Of a DNA stretch of 64,000 bases, positions 13,075 to 25,691 are shown in pieces. The first letter of the stretch is position 1. Each line of letters starts with the position of its first letter. Origin of the DNA: Amphiduros pacificus (lineage: Eukaryota > Annelida > Polychaeta > Phyllodocida > Hesionidae); NCBI GenBank assembly GCA_949316495.1, contig OX439001.1, positions 53,420,556-53,484,555 of the forward strand. The letters are read 5' to 3'. The notes under the pieces were generated by a model, which worked only from the letters and a program-made list of their open reading frames with translations, did not search any database and was not told where the DNA came from. A program made the translations under genes and the position numbers.

Positions 13075-13076
13075 AC
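12983..13076. repeat. 47 bp tandem duplication at the LINE 5' edge
   Basis: Two adjacent 47 bp copies (12983-13029 and 13030-13076) start TGAGTCTAGATA and end TTTCATCTTTAC. They differ at a single visible position (AAGG versus AGGG). They lie between the endonuclease start and the resuming minisatellite. They could be 5'UTR repeats of the LINE or a duplication made at integration. Confidence 0.85.
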
Positions 13077-13458
13077 ATTGTCTGTATATATCAGAGATGG
13101 CACATTATTTATATGTATCAGGGATGACACATTGTTTTTATGTATCAGAGATGACACATTGTTTGTATGTATCACAGATGACACATTGTCTGTATATATC
13201 AGAGATGACACATTGTTTGTATGTATCAGAGATGACACATTGTTTGTATGTATCACAGATGACACATTGTTTGTATGTATCAGAGATGACACATTGTTTG
13301 TATGTATCAGAGATGACACATTGTTTGTATGTATCAGAGATGACACATTGTTTGTATGTATCACAGATGACACATTGTCTGTATATATCAGAGATGACAC
13401 ATTGTTTGTATGTATCAGAGATGACACATTGTTTGTATGTATCAGAGATGGCACATCA
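13075..13458. repeat. 27 bp minisatellite, right block, about 14 copies
   Basis: Same unit as 10224-10333, with core GACACATTGTTTGTATG and TATCAGA. Sub-variants (CTGTATATATC, ATCACAGATG) recur with regular spacing, so multi-unit blocks have been copied. Both strands stay open in one or two frames because the unit is nine codons long. Those frames are by-products, not genes. Confidence 0.93.
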
Positions 13459-16400
13459 TTATTTACAGGAGTGATTTTGTGGCAGACCCTTAGGGTAGGT
13501 GAACACGACATGAGGGACGGCACAGGGAGACACCAGACGCTGCCCAGGCTGGGAATGAGAGAGAAGGCCGCCATCTGACTCAGTCAAGGTCCACATATTC
13601 TGTCTAAGGTGGAAGTTGTACTGGGTCCGGGTGACACCGGGAGAGAGGTCATTTATATTTAAGATTTTAACCAATTCATTTGGGACAGATCATGTGATCT
13701 TGGAGTCATCGTTGTGTGAGAGAGGGCATACCTTTCTTCATATGGGAGATTTTGTGTCCGTCCCATAGGAACCGGAAATGTGTCCTGAGAGACACATCGA
13801 GCGAAACGACTTTATGGTTGTGCCAGGACTTACGAGTTGCTCCCTATGACGAGTGTTTTGCCCCTGAGACAAAGAATGCGACCGAAGAAACACACTGAGA
13901 GAGGATGTTTCAATCATCATATTTCCTCTGCTCTCAAATGTTAAGAGCAGAGTTTAATTGTACTTATTGTGCCATCTCAGTTTTTCAAAGTAACTTATCA
14001 ATATAAGATCGATATAACCAAGGAACAGTATAATATGACGTGTTTCTCTTATCGTAGCAGACACTCAACGTTTGAAGCATCAGCTTGATTGGTTGTCTAA
14101 CTTTGGAATCGAGGCTTTACTCTTAACGAGACTAGTACGCTGTGTGAATCTCAACGGTGGCGACTACGGCTGATGATTTCATCTTTACACCTGGCAAAAG
14201 GCCGGAATAATTCAAGGATGTGTAGATCTCCTATAAGAATTGATTGTTGTGGATAACAATAGTAGATTACTGATATGATGCTCTTGACCTTTTTACTAAT
14301 CCTACGAGATACACATTGAAGTTTTTTATTTTGAATTTGGTATCAGTTGATTCCCGCCCGAATTTGATTTCTGTTAAGGCATGAATTAATGATCAAAAGA
14401 TATCATGATCGAAAACAATTATTCCATGATTAAATTTTAACTTCCACCTCTGTAATAATGCATTGTTTGTTTTTCACAATTTTAGAATGTGAGCTCGTCA
14501 ACACAAATTAATTCATTTAAATTACTTTAATTCGAACTGCATTACATTTTATGCAGGAAAGATGGACAGAGAAAAAATGTATTGTTTTAAATCAGCGTTA
14601 TAAGTCATTGACAACACACTTCAATTGATCCCAAAGGACAAGTGTATCAGGTGTATCAACACCTTGACAAGCTATAAATTCAGAAAGGGGACAATGAAAT
14701 AATACCATATGTGTTACATGAAACCTTCAGCCGATTACGTACCAATCGAACAAATTAGATTATTCGAATGATAAAATATTCCCCATGTCGCGTCGTTTCC
14801 TTTGAAAGGTTTATCTGACTATTATAATAAACAAATACATTTTCTGATGTTAGAATGTTCCAATCTTTTGTGAGAGGATTCACTGAGAATAAATTGACCT
14901 CAGAAATGTGACCTGAATCAGGAGCCTTTACTCTCTCTCGTACATGTGCCTATTGTATGGTCTAAGGAATCCTTTGTTTCTTAGATTATACACTGTGAGC
15001 TTTGTGATTTCCCTCTGTAATTTAATTATACAATGTAGATGCGGACATTGAAGTAAAGATGAACTCTGGTGAAGACATTCAGAAAATGTAGTCAATACAC
15101 CGACATTTGTTAGAACTTTCATTTAATATTGCTTTTATTTCACCATGTTTAATTTTCGGCATGCACATACTAATTATTGCCCATTTGTAATAACAGATTT
15201 GATATAAACTTTGGGCTCAATGCTCTGCTCCTTTTGAAGAAGAGTTTTTCTGTTGTTACCATTTAGGCATAAAACACAAAGCAAGCTTTGTACTGACTAA
15301 TTGTGGGTTCAGAAGAGGAAATCAGAATTGAACATTGGTGGCCAACAGGAGAGACAAACGCCTTACTATATCCTAATCATACATGTACATGTCATGTCAT
15401 AGTTCAACACAAATATTGCATGACATAGTCCAATTCATGGCACACCTCAAAACAATTATTGCATGACATTCCCAAGGGGGAACAGTGTTGAAGACCTCAA
15501 TGTACATGTTATTCATTCACAAATAACAACTCGCATAATTTACTCCCATATCCATAACTTACGGCCTAATTAGCATTCGCTGCCATGCAAAATACTGTAC
15601 AGTTTTTTTTAATAATTATCCAAGGCGACAATTTGCAAATTTGGCAGTCGAAACAAAATGGCAAAACAATTACTCAGTAAAGAAATCACATTTCGTAGAT
15701 TTATAGATGTTGACTTTTATTTTGCTCAATAAGTAAAGAAAAAAATGGATTAGAAGAAGACTAATCTATGCATTACAATATGTGCTGATGAAACATCTGA
15801 GGGATAAGGGGATTATTCTGAGTCATGTAATAAAGTACAACTGAGATATGATATATGGCACACCTGTCCCCCATTGCAGCCGACATACAGCTTCTATCAT
15901 GAGGTATTGCGCCATCCACCGAGAACATTGCCAGAGGCTCAAACACAACCTGGAACCAGCTGCAACAGGCTGCTTTATAAGAACCTGTCCTCTGGCTGGA
16001 AAATTAGAAGAGATATGGCTTAGACTGGGCCCCATTCAAAAAGGAATCAAAATTAGCACTTGTGCTCTAAGAAAAACTACATGCATTGGGAGTTAAATGC
16101 TTTTTTCTGGTCTGTAATATTTTGACGATTAAGACACAAAAAAACTAACCCTGAATCTTGTCAAACTCCTTGAATAGTGTTTGAAACATTTCGAACTCCT
16201 TAATTTTTTATATTTGCTTTAAAATCGATGAGAGATTCGTATTTAACTCAAGAATACTCTGATCCAAACGTTATATTGTCCAGAGCAAAGTGTTATCATC
16301 TTGAACACCTACCTGAGAGAGAAGCTAACTTCATCCATGAAGCCAATTTTAGGTGTGAGCGTCCATCGTGGATCTCATTCACACATTCTGAGAGATTGGT

Positions 16401-17544
16401 TTAAGTTGATGGATGGTGTGTGGATGTTCGGTGACGCTTTGAATCTGTTTCATGGCAGATGTTCGGCCAGTCTCTTATTAAGAGAAAGTGACAAGGTCAA
16501 AAATGTCGTTTTAATCTTACAACTTATAATTGACATGACCGCTCAAAGTTATAACGTACAATGAATTCAAATAAAAGTGTTTGACGTCAAGAATATGACC
16601 TCATTAAGTTGTCATCCATAAAGCTCTGAGAGACATTCAGGCGATGCACGTTAAGTGGCTCTGCCAGTCAAAAAGATTTCTTTAAAGAAGCAACTATAAT
16701 GTCTTGTAAACTTTGCTGAAATGATAAATCTATCTCACTTTTTTTTCTCATATCATGGTCTCTTGACCTATGTGCGTATATATAAGTGTATGTGAATATA
16801 CATGTGTGTGCGCATATGTGCATATGTGACACATAAAAATACTAAGATCAACAATATTTGAATCAAAATATCTCTATTTGAGGTGTAATGCATGTATCTG
16901 TAATGTATATATTTATTATATAATATAAAGATACAAATGCCATCAGATATATTGAAAGTAGATAGATTTATTGCAAAGAATCAGCAGTGATTAGAAATGT
17001 AAATAGACAAACTATATATTCCGATTGTAAATGTTTCATTTCTTGTCTTTTATTTATTTATCCTGTCTTGGGAATATCAAAGAACTTTTACAATATAAAC
17101 AAATCAACCAGTACACTTCTCCCGTTATAGAGATAATCAGCTTTTCCTTTTAACATTATGTTCATATTTTCTCATCCTACCCTCAGAAATTGAGTTGTTC
17201 TGATATATAGACTTATACTGATATAGACAACAAAGATATTGCGCAAAAGACTAAGGGCTGAAATTGGATTTAGGAATGGTGAGTAGAAACACACAATACA
17301 ACATGTTTGCCAACTTGCACCTGTCTCGCTTGGATATTCCATCACATTTGCGTGGACCATTTAAAATCCTAGCAAACAGGAAGAGAAATTATCTTATATA
17401 ATCTATGTATACCACTTATTCAGTGATATGGATGAAATGGATCACACATAATATTGAGTATTTGTTATGATTATCATAATCAATCACCTTTTAACAAGTT
17501 GACTTTAACCTTGATGATTATAATAACAATACATTTATATTGTG
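13459..17544. other. Non-coding region, no supportable gene
   Basis: A slightly GC-richer block at 13480-13900 abuts the minisatellite and has short open frames on both strands (for example 13459-13674 minus, 71 codons) with no recognisable family. A weak repeat of ATTGCATGACAT occurs around 15410-15465. The rest is AT-rich and unremarkable. Confidence 0.45.
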
Positions 17545-17934
17545 CTGATGCCAGTGCCTGGTCGTGTTTCCTTGGAGCCATACCTCTTGTTAGAACAATT
17601 AGCATTTCAGTCTTCCCATCATCGGACTTCATCTTTGAAGGTGCTGACTCCACCTTTCCAGCTCAGGTGTGCATGTCTACTCTGTATCCTGGTTCGACCC
17701 ATAGATATGTAGATACAAGTGTCATTCACATCGATATGGCAGTTCAGTCCATACTCTGCAATGATGTCAGCAAGAAGGGAAATGTATAGAGTAAACAGGA
17801 TAGGTCCTCCCAGGACAGGGCATATGGCACACCATACTTAATGGATTTCAAAGTGGATCTATGTGAACCCTCTGAATCATACTTTTGATTATGTATGGAT
17901 TATTTCAATTGGGGGCTTAAACCTTTACTCCACA

Positions 17935-18341
17935 CCTAGTCTCTGGCCTGTAATGTCACCTAGTCTCTGGCCTGCAATGTCACCTAGTCTCTGGCCTGCA
18001 ATGTCACCTAGTCTCTGGCCTGCAATGTCACCTAGTCTCTGGCCTGCAATGTCACCTAGTTTCTGGCCTGCAATGTCACCTAGTCTCTGGCCTGCAATGT
18101 CACCTAGTCTCTGGCCTGCAATGTCACCTAGTCTCTGGCCTGCAATGTCACCTAGTCTCTGGCCTGCAATGTCACCTAGTCTCTGGCCTGCAATGTCACC
18201 TAGTCTCTGGCCTGTAATGTCACCTAGTCTCTGGCCTGCAATGTCACCTAGTCTCTGGCCTGCAATGTCACCTAGTCTCTGGCCTGCAATGTCACCTAGT
18301 CTCTGGCCTGCAATGTCACCTAGTCTCTGGCCTGCAATGTT
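17935..18341. repeat. 24 bp minisatellite, 17 copies
   Basis: Very homogeneous array with core CTCTGGCCTGCAATGTCAC and linker CTAGT. Only a few single-base variants are visible (TAATG at both ends, one TTCTGG), suggesting recent expansion. The plus strand reads an 8-residue repeat (MSPSLWPA) without stops, as expected for a 24 bp unit. Confidence 0.95.
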
Positions 18342-18643
18342 GCCAAGAGATCAAGTAGCAGTATTATTACTATGTTTTGTCTCCGTCACTCAAGATATCA
18401 TTTTGTCTCATTTGTGAATTTTACATTTTCTCTCAGGAAAGTTGAACTGGTTTGCATGGGAAGAAGGATCATTTGAGGTATGCATAAAGTGTCCTAAATA
18501 TGTGTAGTATAGAATATATAGAATTGAAATATTTAAAAAAGTATATAAACAAATGATGACTTTATATAAAAAAAAACAAAGGTGAAATCGTCATGATGGG
18601 AAATTATTTCAGTGACATGAAAATTAGAATATATATATATATA

Positions 18644-18829
18644 CAGTCAAGCCCCGCCAGTCCGTCATGGTCTGTCACACATAATTCTGCCGGTTTCACG
18701 AGTCTGACGGTTTGATGAAACGGACATCAAATGAATACAAATAAAGAAAGATTAGAATGGTTGCAGCCAAATCACTGTCGGTAATTGATGTGCCGGATTA
18801 TCGGGGGACGGTCCGGCGAGGTCTGACTG
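18644..18829. mobile_element. pogo/Tigger-like MITE with TA duplications
   Basis: A 186 bp element bounded by TA (18642-18643 and 18830-18831). The left end reads CAGTCAAGCCCCGCCAGTCC. The right end, reverse-complemented, reads CAGTCAGACCTCGCCGGACC. That gives inverted repeats of about 24 bp with a few mismatches. The CAGT ends and TA duplication match pogo/Tigger-type Tc1-mariner relatives. There is no coding capacity, so it is non-autonomous. The left flank is itself a short TA run, the usual target. Confidence 0.8.
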
Positions 18830-20590
18830 TATATAGAAATTATTTTCATGCTGAAGGTGAAATCTTCATATTGGGGTACTGTCTGAGTGATGTGCACTTC
18901 AGAAAACATAAATTGATTTGTCTATTGCAAATCAAAAATAAAATAAAATAATAAAGATTGAATTTATACTGAAAAACAGATGATATCTATATATTAGGGT
19001 ACAAATTGAGCAATATGCACGTCAAAAGAATTTTTTGTGCAAACATAGAAAATAGTAACTTTATAAAGAAAACAAATGGATCCAATGTCAAGGTTTTATC
19101 ATTGATTTCTTTGAGTAAGTTGATCATGAGGCCAACCTTGAGCATCTTTGACTATATCCAGACTGCAATAGTTCCAAATGTTTCGGTCTGATGATATGCT
19201 TTGACCTTTTATCATGGCAAGATTGCTCACTCAAGATTTTGCCTGGATCCACATTTCAAAATAAAATGGACTGTACCTATCCAAGGTGTTATAACTATTC
19301 ATCAACCCTTACCACATACCTACAAACAATGCTCATTTTTAAATATATGCCATAAGATTGGTATATTATTTATTCCAAAACAATGTTAAAAACCTTCAAA
19401 ATGTGCAATTATCAATATTTGACCATATCAGTCAAGATGGAAATCAACAGGACACATGCTACCTGTATGTGTTTTCTCTGTTTTCCAGTGAGATTAGTTA
19501 AAAATGCATGTGCTCACATGTGAAAAGATCACCTCTTAGAAATGGTGTCAATGCCTCCAAAATAGTCCTTTGATTTCACATATTTTTTTTTTTTTTCAAA
19601 TATTGCAATCAGTATTTAAATTGTCAAGAGATATGTGTGGTAATAATGCTCAAATGTGTGTGCAGTGATTGCAGTGATTTGCCAACTATTTTAGGCATGA
19701 GAAAGTGACCACACACCCCACTAATCTGAGTACTAATCTCAGCAAGCAAGCATTTTCAGCATGATGCTAGCTCACATTTTTAATCTCTACCACTAGTACT
19801 CTGACCTGAGACTTTCCTCTTTTTGTCAGGTATTTTGGCTTGAGGGAAAAACGTGTGATGTGTTCTTTGATAAACAAGGGGGGGATTCGCAAGGGATATG
19901 TGGGCTTCTTTAAAGGGAGCATGGTAGAGTAGTCAGCACATTGTCATAATGTTCAACCATGTTTGTTATAGGCAAGCAATTCCACTTATTTAAGTCAGAC
20001 TTAATCTCGTTTCTTAGAGCTTTTTTGTTTTCGGGCATCTTGAAAATCTTTAATCTAATTGAGCTGTTGGGAGGTTACATTTTATCTAAATGTTTGATCA
20101 TTTTGAGATTATATGGGAGCTCACGAACCACACAATGACCAGTCTATTTCTATTTACTTTCCTACACAGTTTTGGGTGTTCCCATGATACATTTGGTCAT
20201 TTTATCAAGGAATTTGAAGACATCAAGCTTATGGTTTATGTGGTTTGTTCACATGAAAGTTGTAATCACCCAGAAATACCACTCCCTAAGTGACTGATAA
20301 TGATCAGTAATTTTATTGAGTTACAGAAATCTGATATAGAAGTGCCTAATCTTTTCTTAAGTCTGTTACAAAGTTTCAAATTGAGTGAGATTTCCATAAC
20401 GTGTGAGTTCATATTTGAGTGTTGAGGTAAGAAGTTCCTCAGGGTTCAGGCTGATGTCGTAGCCCATACCCCACCCTGCTTGGTGGAACATGGTAAGGGT
20501 TTGAATATGAGTTGACTAGTAACTGTATCATCAGTATTTCCATCTAACCAATTCTGCGTCATAAATGAGGCATCAGGGTCATTATGGTGG

Positions 20591-20774
20591 GGTAAATTAG
20601 TCACTGAGTGTCCACTACATTAACCAATACATAGGTAACTATTTAGTTGCTACCCCTTTCCTGCAATCGCTAGAAATGGCTGCTATATACAACAAAGAAG
20701 TGATTTCTTGCGTTAAAGGATATGAATCGATTGAAATGAATGTGATTTGTAGAAATTAATCTACATTCGATTAC

Positions 20775-20814
<40 letters not shown>

Positions 20815-23016
20815 ATAAATGGAACCAACTTCTTCGCCGTTATTGGATTTTCAGATATTGAAATATTTTAATACATCAAAACATAAACACCCACTTGATA
20901 TAACAACACGATTTATTGATTGATAAAGAAAACATGCTGTGCTTGTTGTGCAAATATTTTGACAAATCTTCTTATGTAAACATTTTGTTTTATATAAATT
21001 CACAACAAAACAATAAATATCAATTATTTACAATAAGTTTGTCCTTTATCTGAAAGACTTTCCAGTAACAAAGCCGATACAAACATGATTTCTATTCGCC
21101 CTTCCTCAATTGCACCTTACTCATTTTCTGGGACTACAACGCCCAGTGACATAACATTTCTGAAGACAACTTTGGCTGTGAACAAAATCAATCATCTGAA
21201 ACTCGACAACTGAAGCTTAATGTAAAGTAACAGGATCAATGTGTTTTACCATATATTATTTTTTAATAATTTCTACCCTTGCTTCCGCCTGTGCCATTAA
21301 ACTTAATCTCCAGCCATAGTCTTTGGCCATCCAGCATTTTGCATTATTTCAAATATCTTGGTCCCTTTTTCATCAGACATTTTAGTAAGCTACGTGTGTT
21401 TTCATTTAACTTCCCACGTATAAAAAGGCAGATGTTCAATCTACGAGATAAGATTTACAAACCCTGGGAGCAGATATTAATCCTTGCGAAGAGAGGTCCA
21501 AATCTAAGAACCACATTGAATTCGTTGTAATTAATATGTATTCCCTAATGGCATCATTGGCATTCCGTTCCGTGTTTTTCTCATGTCCATATCTTAATTG
21601 AAAAAAAGTCTTCAGTTATTTCCAATGAGTATACATATCGAAATACAGGTGTGGCGGTTTCACCCTTAGGTCTTTGCAATCGTTTTTAAACAAATGACTT
21701 AATATTCCCTCGAGAAAAATGCCAAACTTTGAAAGAAAAGTCTCCAGTCCAGGGATTAAAAAGATGAATAAGGCATGCCGGCGAATGCATTCGCACCTAT
21801 TGTGTTCATTAAGTCGAGTTGTGGAGGCGGTAAAGCGTGGAGGCCGGAAGTTAACTGAGATATAACTAGAAATCTGTTTAAGGCCTAACGCGTAATGGAT
21901 TACAAATTACTCAAATGTACGGTATAAAATGAACAACGCTTCTCAGGTAAAAGAAATCTATACATCAATGTTACACACACATATGAAATATATAAGCATT
22001 GCAAGTCAAGGACTGTTTATTCCTTCAATCATATATGTACAGCCAATAGTAGCCGTTCATATTCCAAAAAATGGTCACACATAACTTGTACATTATGAGG
22101 CTGTTTATATCTTATCATGTGAAATGCGAGAAAGTCAATAATTACACTGTTGGGGAGCGACTCGTTTGTAATTATATGAATCCTAGATTACTTTTAATTT
22201 CCTCACAATTGCAAGATGGAGGACTCCAAAGCGAGGTATTTATTAACACTTGTATCTTCAAGCATTCAATTATTATATCTAAGCCAATAAGCTTATCACT
22301 CTCTGAGGGTGGAATCTATACCCGCTGTTGATATAAGTATTTACCCTCCTGGTATGTCAACTCCTCAATGTCGCCGAAACAGACACAAATTATAGCCACA
22401 GAATTCAGGATCGATTTCATCGAAATGTCTTCAAGAATGTAGCACTACATTTGGACTTAATTATGGCAATTAAAAGGCGAGCGATAAAACATGTTGAACT
22501 TTATTAAGGCTCATAGTTTAGATAGACCCAAACACGTGCTGTTTGAATGGAGAAGAGATGGAAAGCATTTGTGCACAATATATATTTGAAATTGGCAATT
22601 TGATGGGAAACAGGTCATATCATAAACCAGGTCATCAATTATGAATATATACATTTAAACAATAAATATACATTGAAACTGCAGGTAACCCCATAATGAT
22701 TTGATTCTGAAAGAGTAAAGTAAATCTATTTGTTTCATCAAATATCACTCAATCTCCCACGGTTACATAATTTGTGAACAATGTATATTATAATAGATAA
22801 GATGTTTTGTTATTTCAAGGACACAGACTTTTAATGTTTTGACATTTAAATTTAGAGCATATTCCTCACTACCCTACCAAAGTATTATCACAGAATTTAC
22901 ATTTTATTGTTTATTTCTCTATAGGTTAAAAACAAATTGACAATGTATACATCCATTCTACACATGTCATATACATTCTTACAAAAATGAGTTCAAGAAC
23001 ACATATTCTTGTCGTG

Positions 23017-23085
<69 letters not shown>

Positions 23086-23907
23086 TTTTTCATTCTTGGC
23101 AAGTCAGATATTGTCAGGTGCTAGAGATCTATGTATGCAGAAAGACGGCACGGGGGAGGGGTGTCATTAACAGAATTGTTGCCCAAATCTCCCCTAAGTC
23201 ACACACAGACACTGTGCTAGTGTTAGAGTCCAGAATTAAACGTGACTACGCTCCGGTTTCGTTTTGGATGTTTCAAATGATTTCTTCAATCATCCAAGAT
23301 TAAGGACGCATTTTGGAACTACTTTTCTCTTCTGAGACATGATCGTTCTAATTTCATCATAAAATCATCTACACACGGAGCAGATGATTAATATCTGTTA
23401 ATATCTTAATATGATTAACACATCAGTGTCAAAGTGCAGTGATTTTATACGCTATGTGTGTAGCTCTACATCATGCTTTCATCAGTTTTGTTTTGAAAAA
23501 AAATATATAGCTACAAAACGTACTCATATTGTATATGTAAGGCGTCATCTTAACAATGTCCAAGGCGGCAGCTATAATGTCTCCTTTAATCTTACAACCT
23601 CGCGCCTCCATTCAAAAGTTCTCCAAGGTTACAGGAAGGCTGAATATTATTCTGTCATATTGTTTGATTTTAACACAGTTGACGACTGAAAAGGTCATAT
23701 GGAAGATAACAATGACATAGCTTTAGCATAAGATGGAATTACCTCGCTTAATGAGTTGATTAAAAGATATACCCACACAATGCAGATCTAATTATTATAA
23801 TATAACAACGTGGATAACTCATCTTCGAAATGCACTTGTGTTCTATATCAGGGGTAGGAGAACTCTGAGCGGTACTGGACAGTAATCGCAGCTCAGCCGA
23901 GGGATAT
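20591..23907. other. Non-coding region with TA microsatellites
   Basis: Contains a (TA)n tract at about 20779-20812 and a longer one at about 23019-23083 (roughly 32 repeats). No open frame with family resemblance is seen. The remainder is unique AT-rich sequence. Confidence 0.5.
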
Positions 23908-24205
23908 GTTTGTTTTGTTTGTTTGGGATTTACCTCACTTTCAACATTATTTCAGTCATTTCGTGATGAGACCTACTTGTAGCAAGTATAGTGCTGCCTC
24001 AATGAATTGTCATGTCGCAAGTCCTTGACATGACAACCCACCCGGTCACATATTTACAAGGACAACGGGGTAACCCTTTAAGCACGGGCCTCAGCTCATA
24101 TGGGAAATTGTATCATGAGTTCTTCGAACCCAGGACATTTTGAACACCACAGTGGACCTGGTGCTCATAAGCTGGCGCTCTAATCAACTGCGCTTCAGTC
24201 CGTGG
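23908..24205 (-). mobile_element. tRNA-derived SINE copy 1
   Basis: Minus-strand copy, about 298 bp, of the family defined best at 35449-35762. The (CAAA)n-type tail is at the low-coordinate end. The body includes the conserved TGTCATGTCAAGGACTTG-type palindromic segment near 24010-24035. The tRNA-like head with a B-box (around TTCGAACCC) lies at the high-coordinate end. No clear target-site duplication remains, so it is older than the 35.4 kb copy. Confidence 0.85.
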
Positions 24206-24907
24206 TCTCTAATTGATATGACGTCAGTCAGGCCATTGTTCTGAACTGATCCGGGTGATTCTGTAAGGTAACGTTTCTCGCCCTAGTCATATAAATTGCA
24301 TCAAAATCATCACAAAATTGGTATGTCATAAATTACACAAAACCTCGTTAAAATTCTGTTTTAGATAATGATATACTTATATGTGAACGTTGTTGTTTCT
24401 TTGGATTTGGACTTGTCAGTCGACATTAAAGAAAACAACTTTTTCAATCCAGCAATTTTCTACCGTACGGCACCGATCAGATTTCACTCGGATTGGCTGT
24501 GATTTAGTGTCCGGCTGTGACGCGATTTTACTTAGACTTTGTGGTGAGCGCACAGAATAGCGTAGAATGTAGGGATGAGTTCAGAGTTTCAGTCCGACAC
24601 AGTTCAAAGCTCTCCAGCCCCGATCATTATCAAACTGGAATACTCAATTCTTCACCAGTTAATGGATAAAAGCTGCTTGAGTCAATTAGGTATCATAATG
24701 ACGCTATATATCGAACATCATTATCATCACTTTGAATAAAAATAATAGCTCTCTATACAAATATTCACACTGAATAAATATAAAACAGAAGGTTAATGTT
24801 CCACGGATTGGAATATGCACCATGATATGTTCAATTTCAAATGTGCACTTGTGCTATGCTTGACACACAGGTTTAACGGTGTTGACCATGCCAAGAAAGG
24901 ACGGATC
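24206..24907. other. Non-coding region
   Basis: No gene or repeat recognised. An isolated TGACGTCA octamer (CRE-like palindrome) occurs near 24220 but has no supporting promoter context. Confidence 0.4.
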
Positions 24908-25119
24908 CCTTTGCCATCAGATCTGATCTTTGTCATCAGATCTGATCTTTGTCATCTGATCTGATCTTTGTCATCTGATCTGATCTTTGTCATCTGATCT
25001 GATCTTTGTCATCTGATCTGATCTTTGTCATCTGATCTTGTCTTTGTCATCAGATCTGATCTTTGTCATCTGATCTGATCTTTGTCATCAGATCTGATCT
25101 TTGTCATCTGATCTGATCT
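24908..25119. repeat. 19 bp minisatellite, about 11 copies
   Basis: Unit CTTTGTCATCTGATCTGAT, with a CATCAGATCTGAT variant at both ends. Every unit contains overlapping GATC and ATCAGATCTGAT-type partial palindromes, so it can form local hairpins. It lies about 570 bp beyond the GPCR stop codon on the receptor's 3' side. There is no evidence that it is transcribed with it. Confidence 0.93.
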
Positions 25120-25691
25120 ATATTGTCTCAATTATAGGGCCATCAGACTTTCTTCAGGCTAAACTGCGCGCGGGGACTTCGGCTAATGTATCCATCCAAT
25201 TTTCAACAGATTTGCTCACATTGAATACAAAGATCTAGGGTGGGTCCCTGGTTCATTTTCACATTAATCCTTCAGAGGGATACCTGTATTCAGAATAGAA
25301 AGTGTCACAATGATCTTGATAAACAGTTTTTATGATTAATTATCCCCATCGTCTTGAGCAGAAAAATCTGTATTTATCATGTAATTTAAAAAGTGGCCAT
25401 AGGCCGATTGACAATCTTCATGTTTTTTTTCCTCTATAGAAAAGTACACACCGGAAGTGTTCCTTTCCCGGAACTAGAATTGTACCACTCCTCTAGATTA
25501 AATCAAGGGAAAAGAGATTATCAAGAGGCCGATACAAAATATCTTATTCCGTTATTCCAGTGATCCAAGTCAATTTAAGCCGTCTCTGAGCCATCATATA
25601 TTTTCACAATAAGTACACCTATAAGATGTTGTTTATGCTATTTTCACAGTGGCAGTACCAGGTGTGAAGTAGAGCAGCCTATGTGCTGCAT
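25120..25691 (-). other. Probable 3' flank/UTR of the GPCR gene
   Basis: Downstream side of the minus-strand receptor. No canonical AATAAA was seen on the minus strand; an AATAAG variant lies near 25550. No other coding signal is present. Confidence 0.35.

Larger units (their letters stand above)
17545..20590 (-). mobile_element. Ancient LINE ORF2 relic, interrupted by a MITE and a minisatellite
   Basis: Minus-strand translation gives scattered but ordered LINE segments. At about 20150-20590 there is an endonuclease piece with GVGYGLR-like and FLGDYNFHV (compare GDFNFHV). At about 19850-20100 an endonuclease-RT linker reads KALRNEIKSDLNKW and HYDNVLTTL. At about 17545-17870 an RT piece reads KSIKYGVP, then residues resembling SILFTLY, DIIAEYGL, a decayed YADD region (NDTCIYI) and a WEDxNAN segment (compare GKTEML). 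Order and strand fit one old copy related to the LINE at 29.6 kb. Many stops and shifts are present. The middle holds the 24 bp array (17935-18341) and the TA-flanked MITE (18644-18829). The link between the RT and endonuclease pieces as one element is inference from order and spacing. Confidence 0.65.

Noticed and set aside
19201-19389. Possible hAT transposase fragment (SRFCLDPHFK)
   Set aside because: Only about ten residues resemble the hAT LDPRFK motif and nothing around them extends the match. The segment lies inside the LINE relic on the opposite strand.
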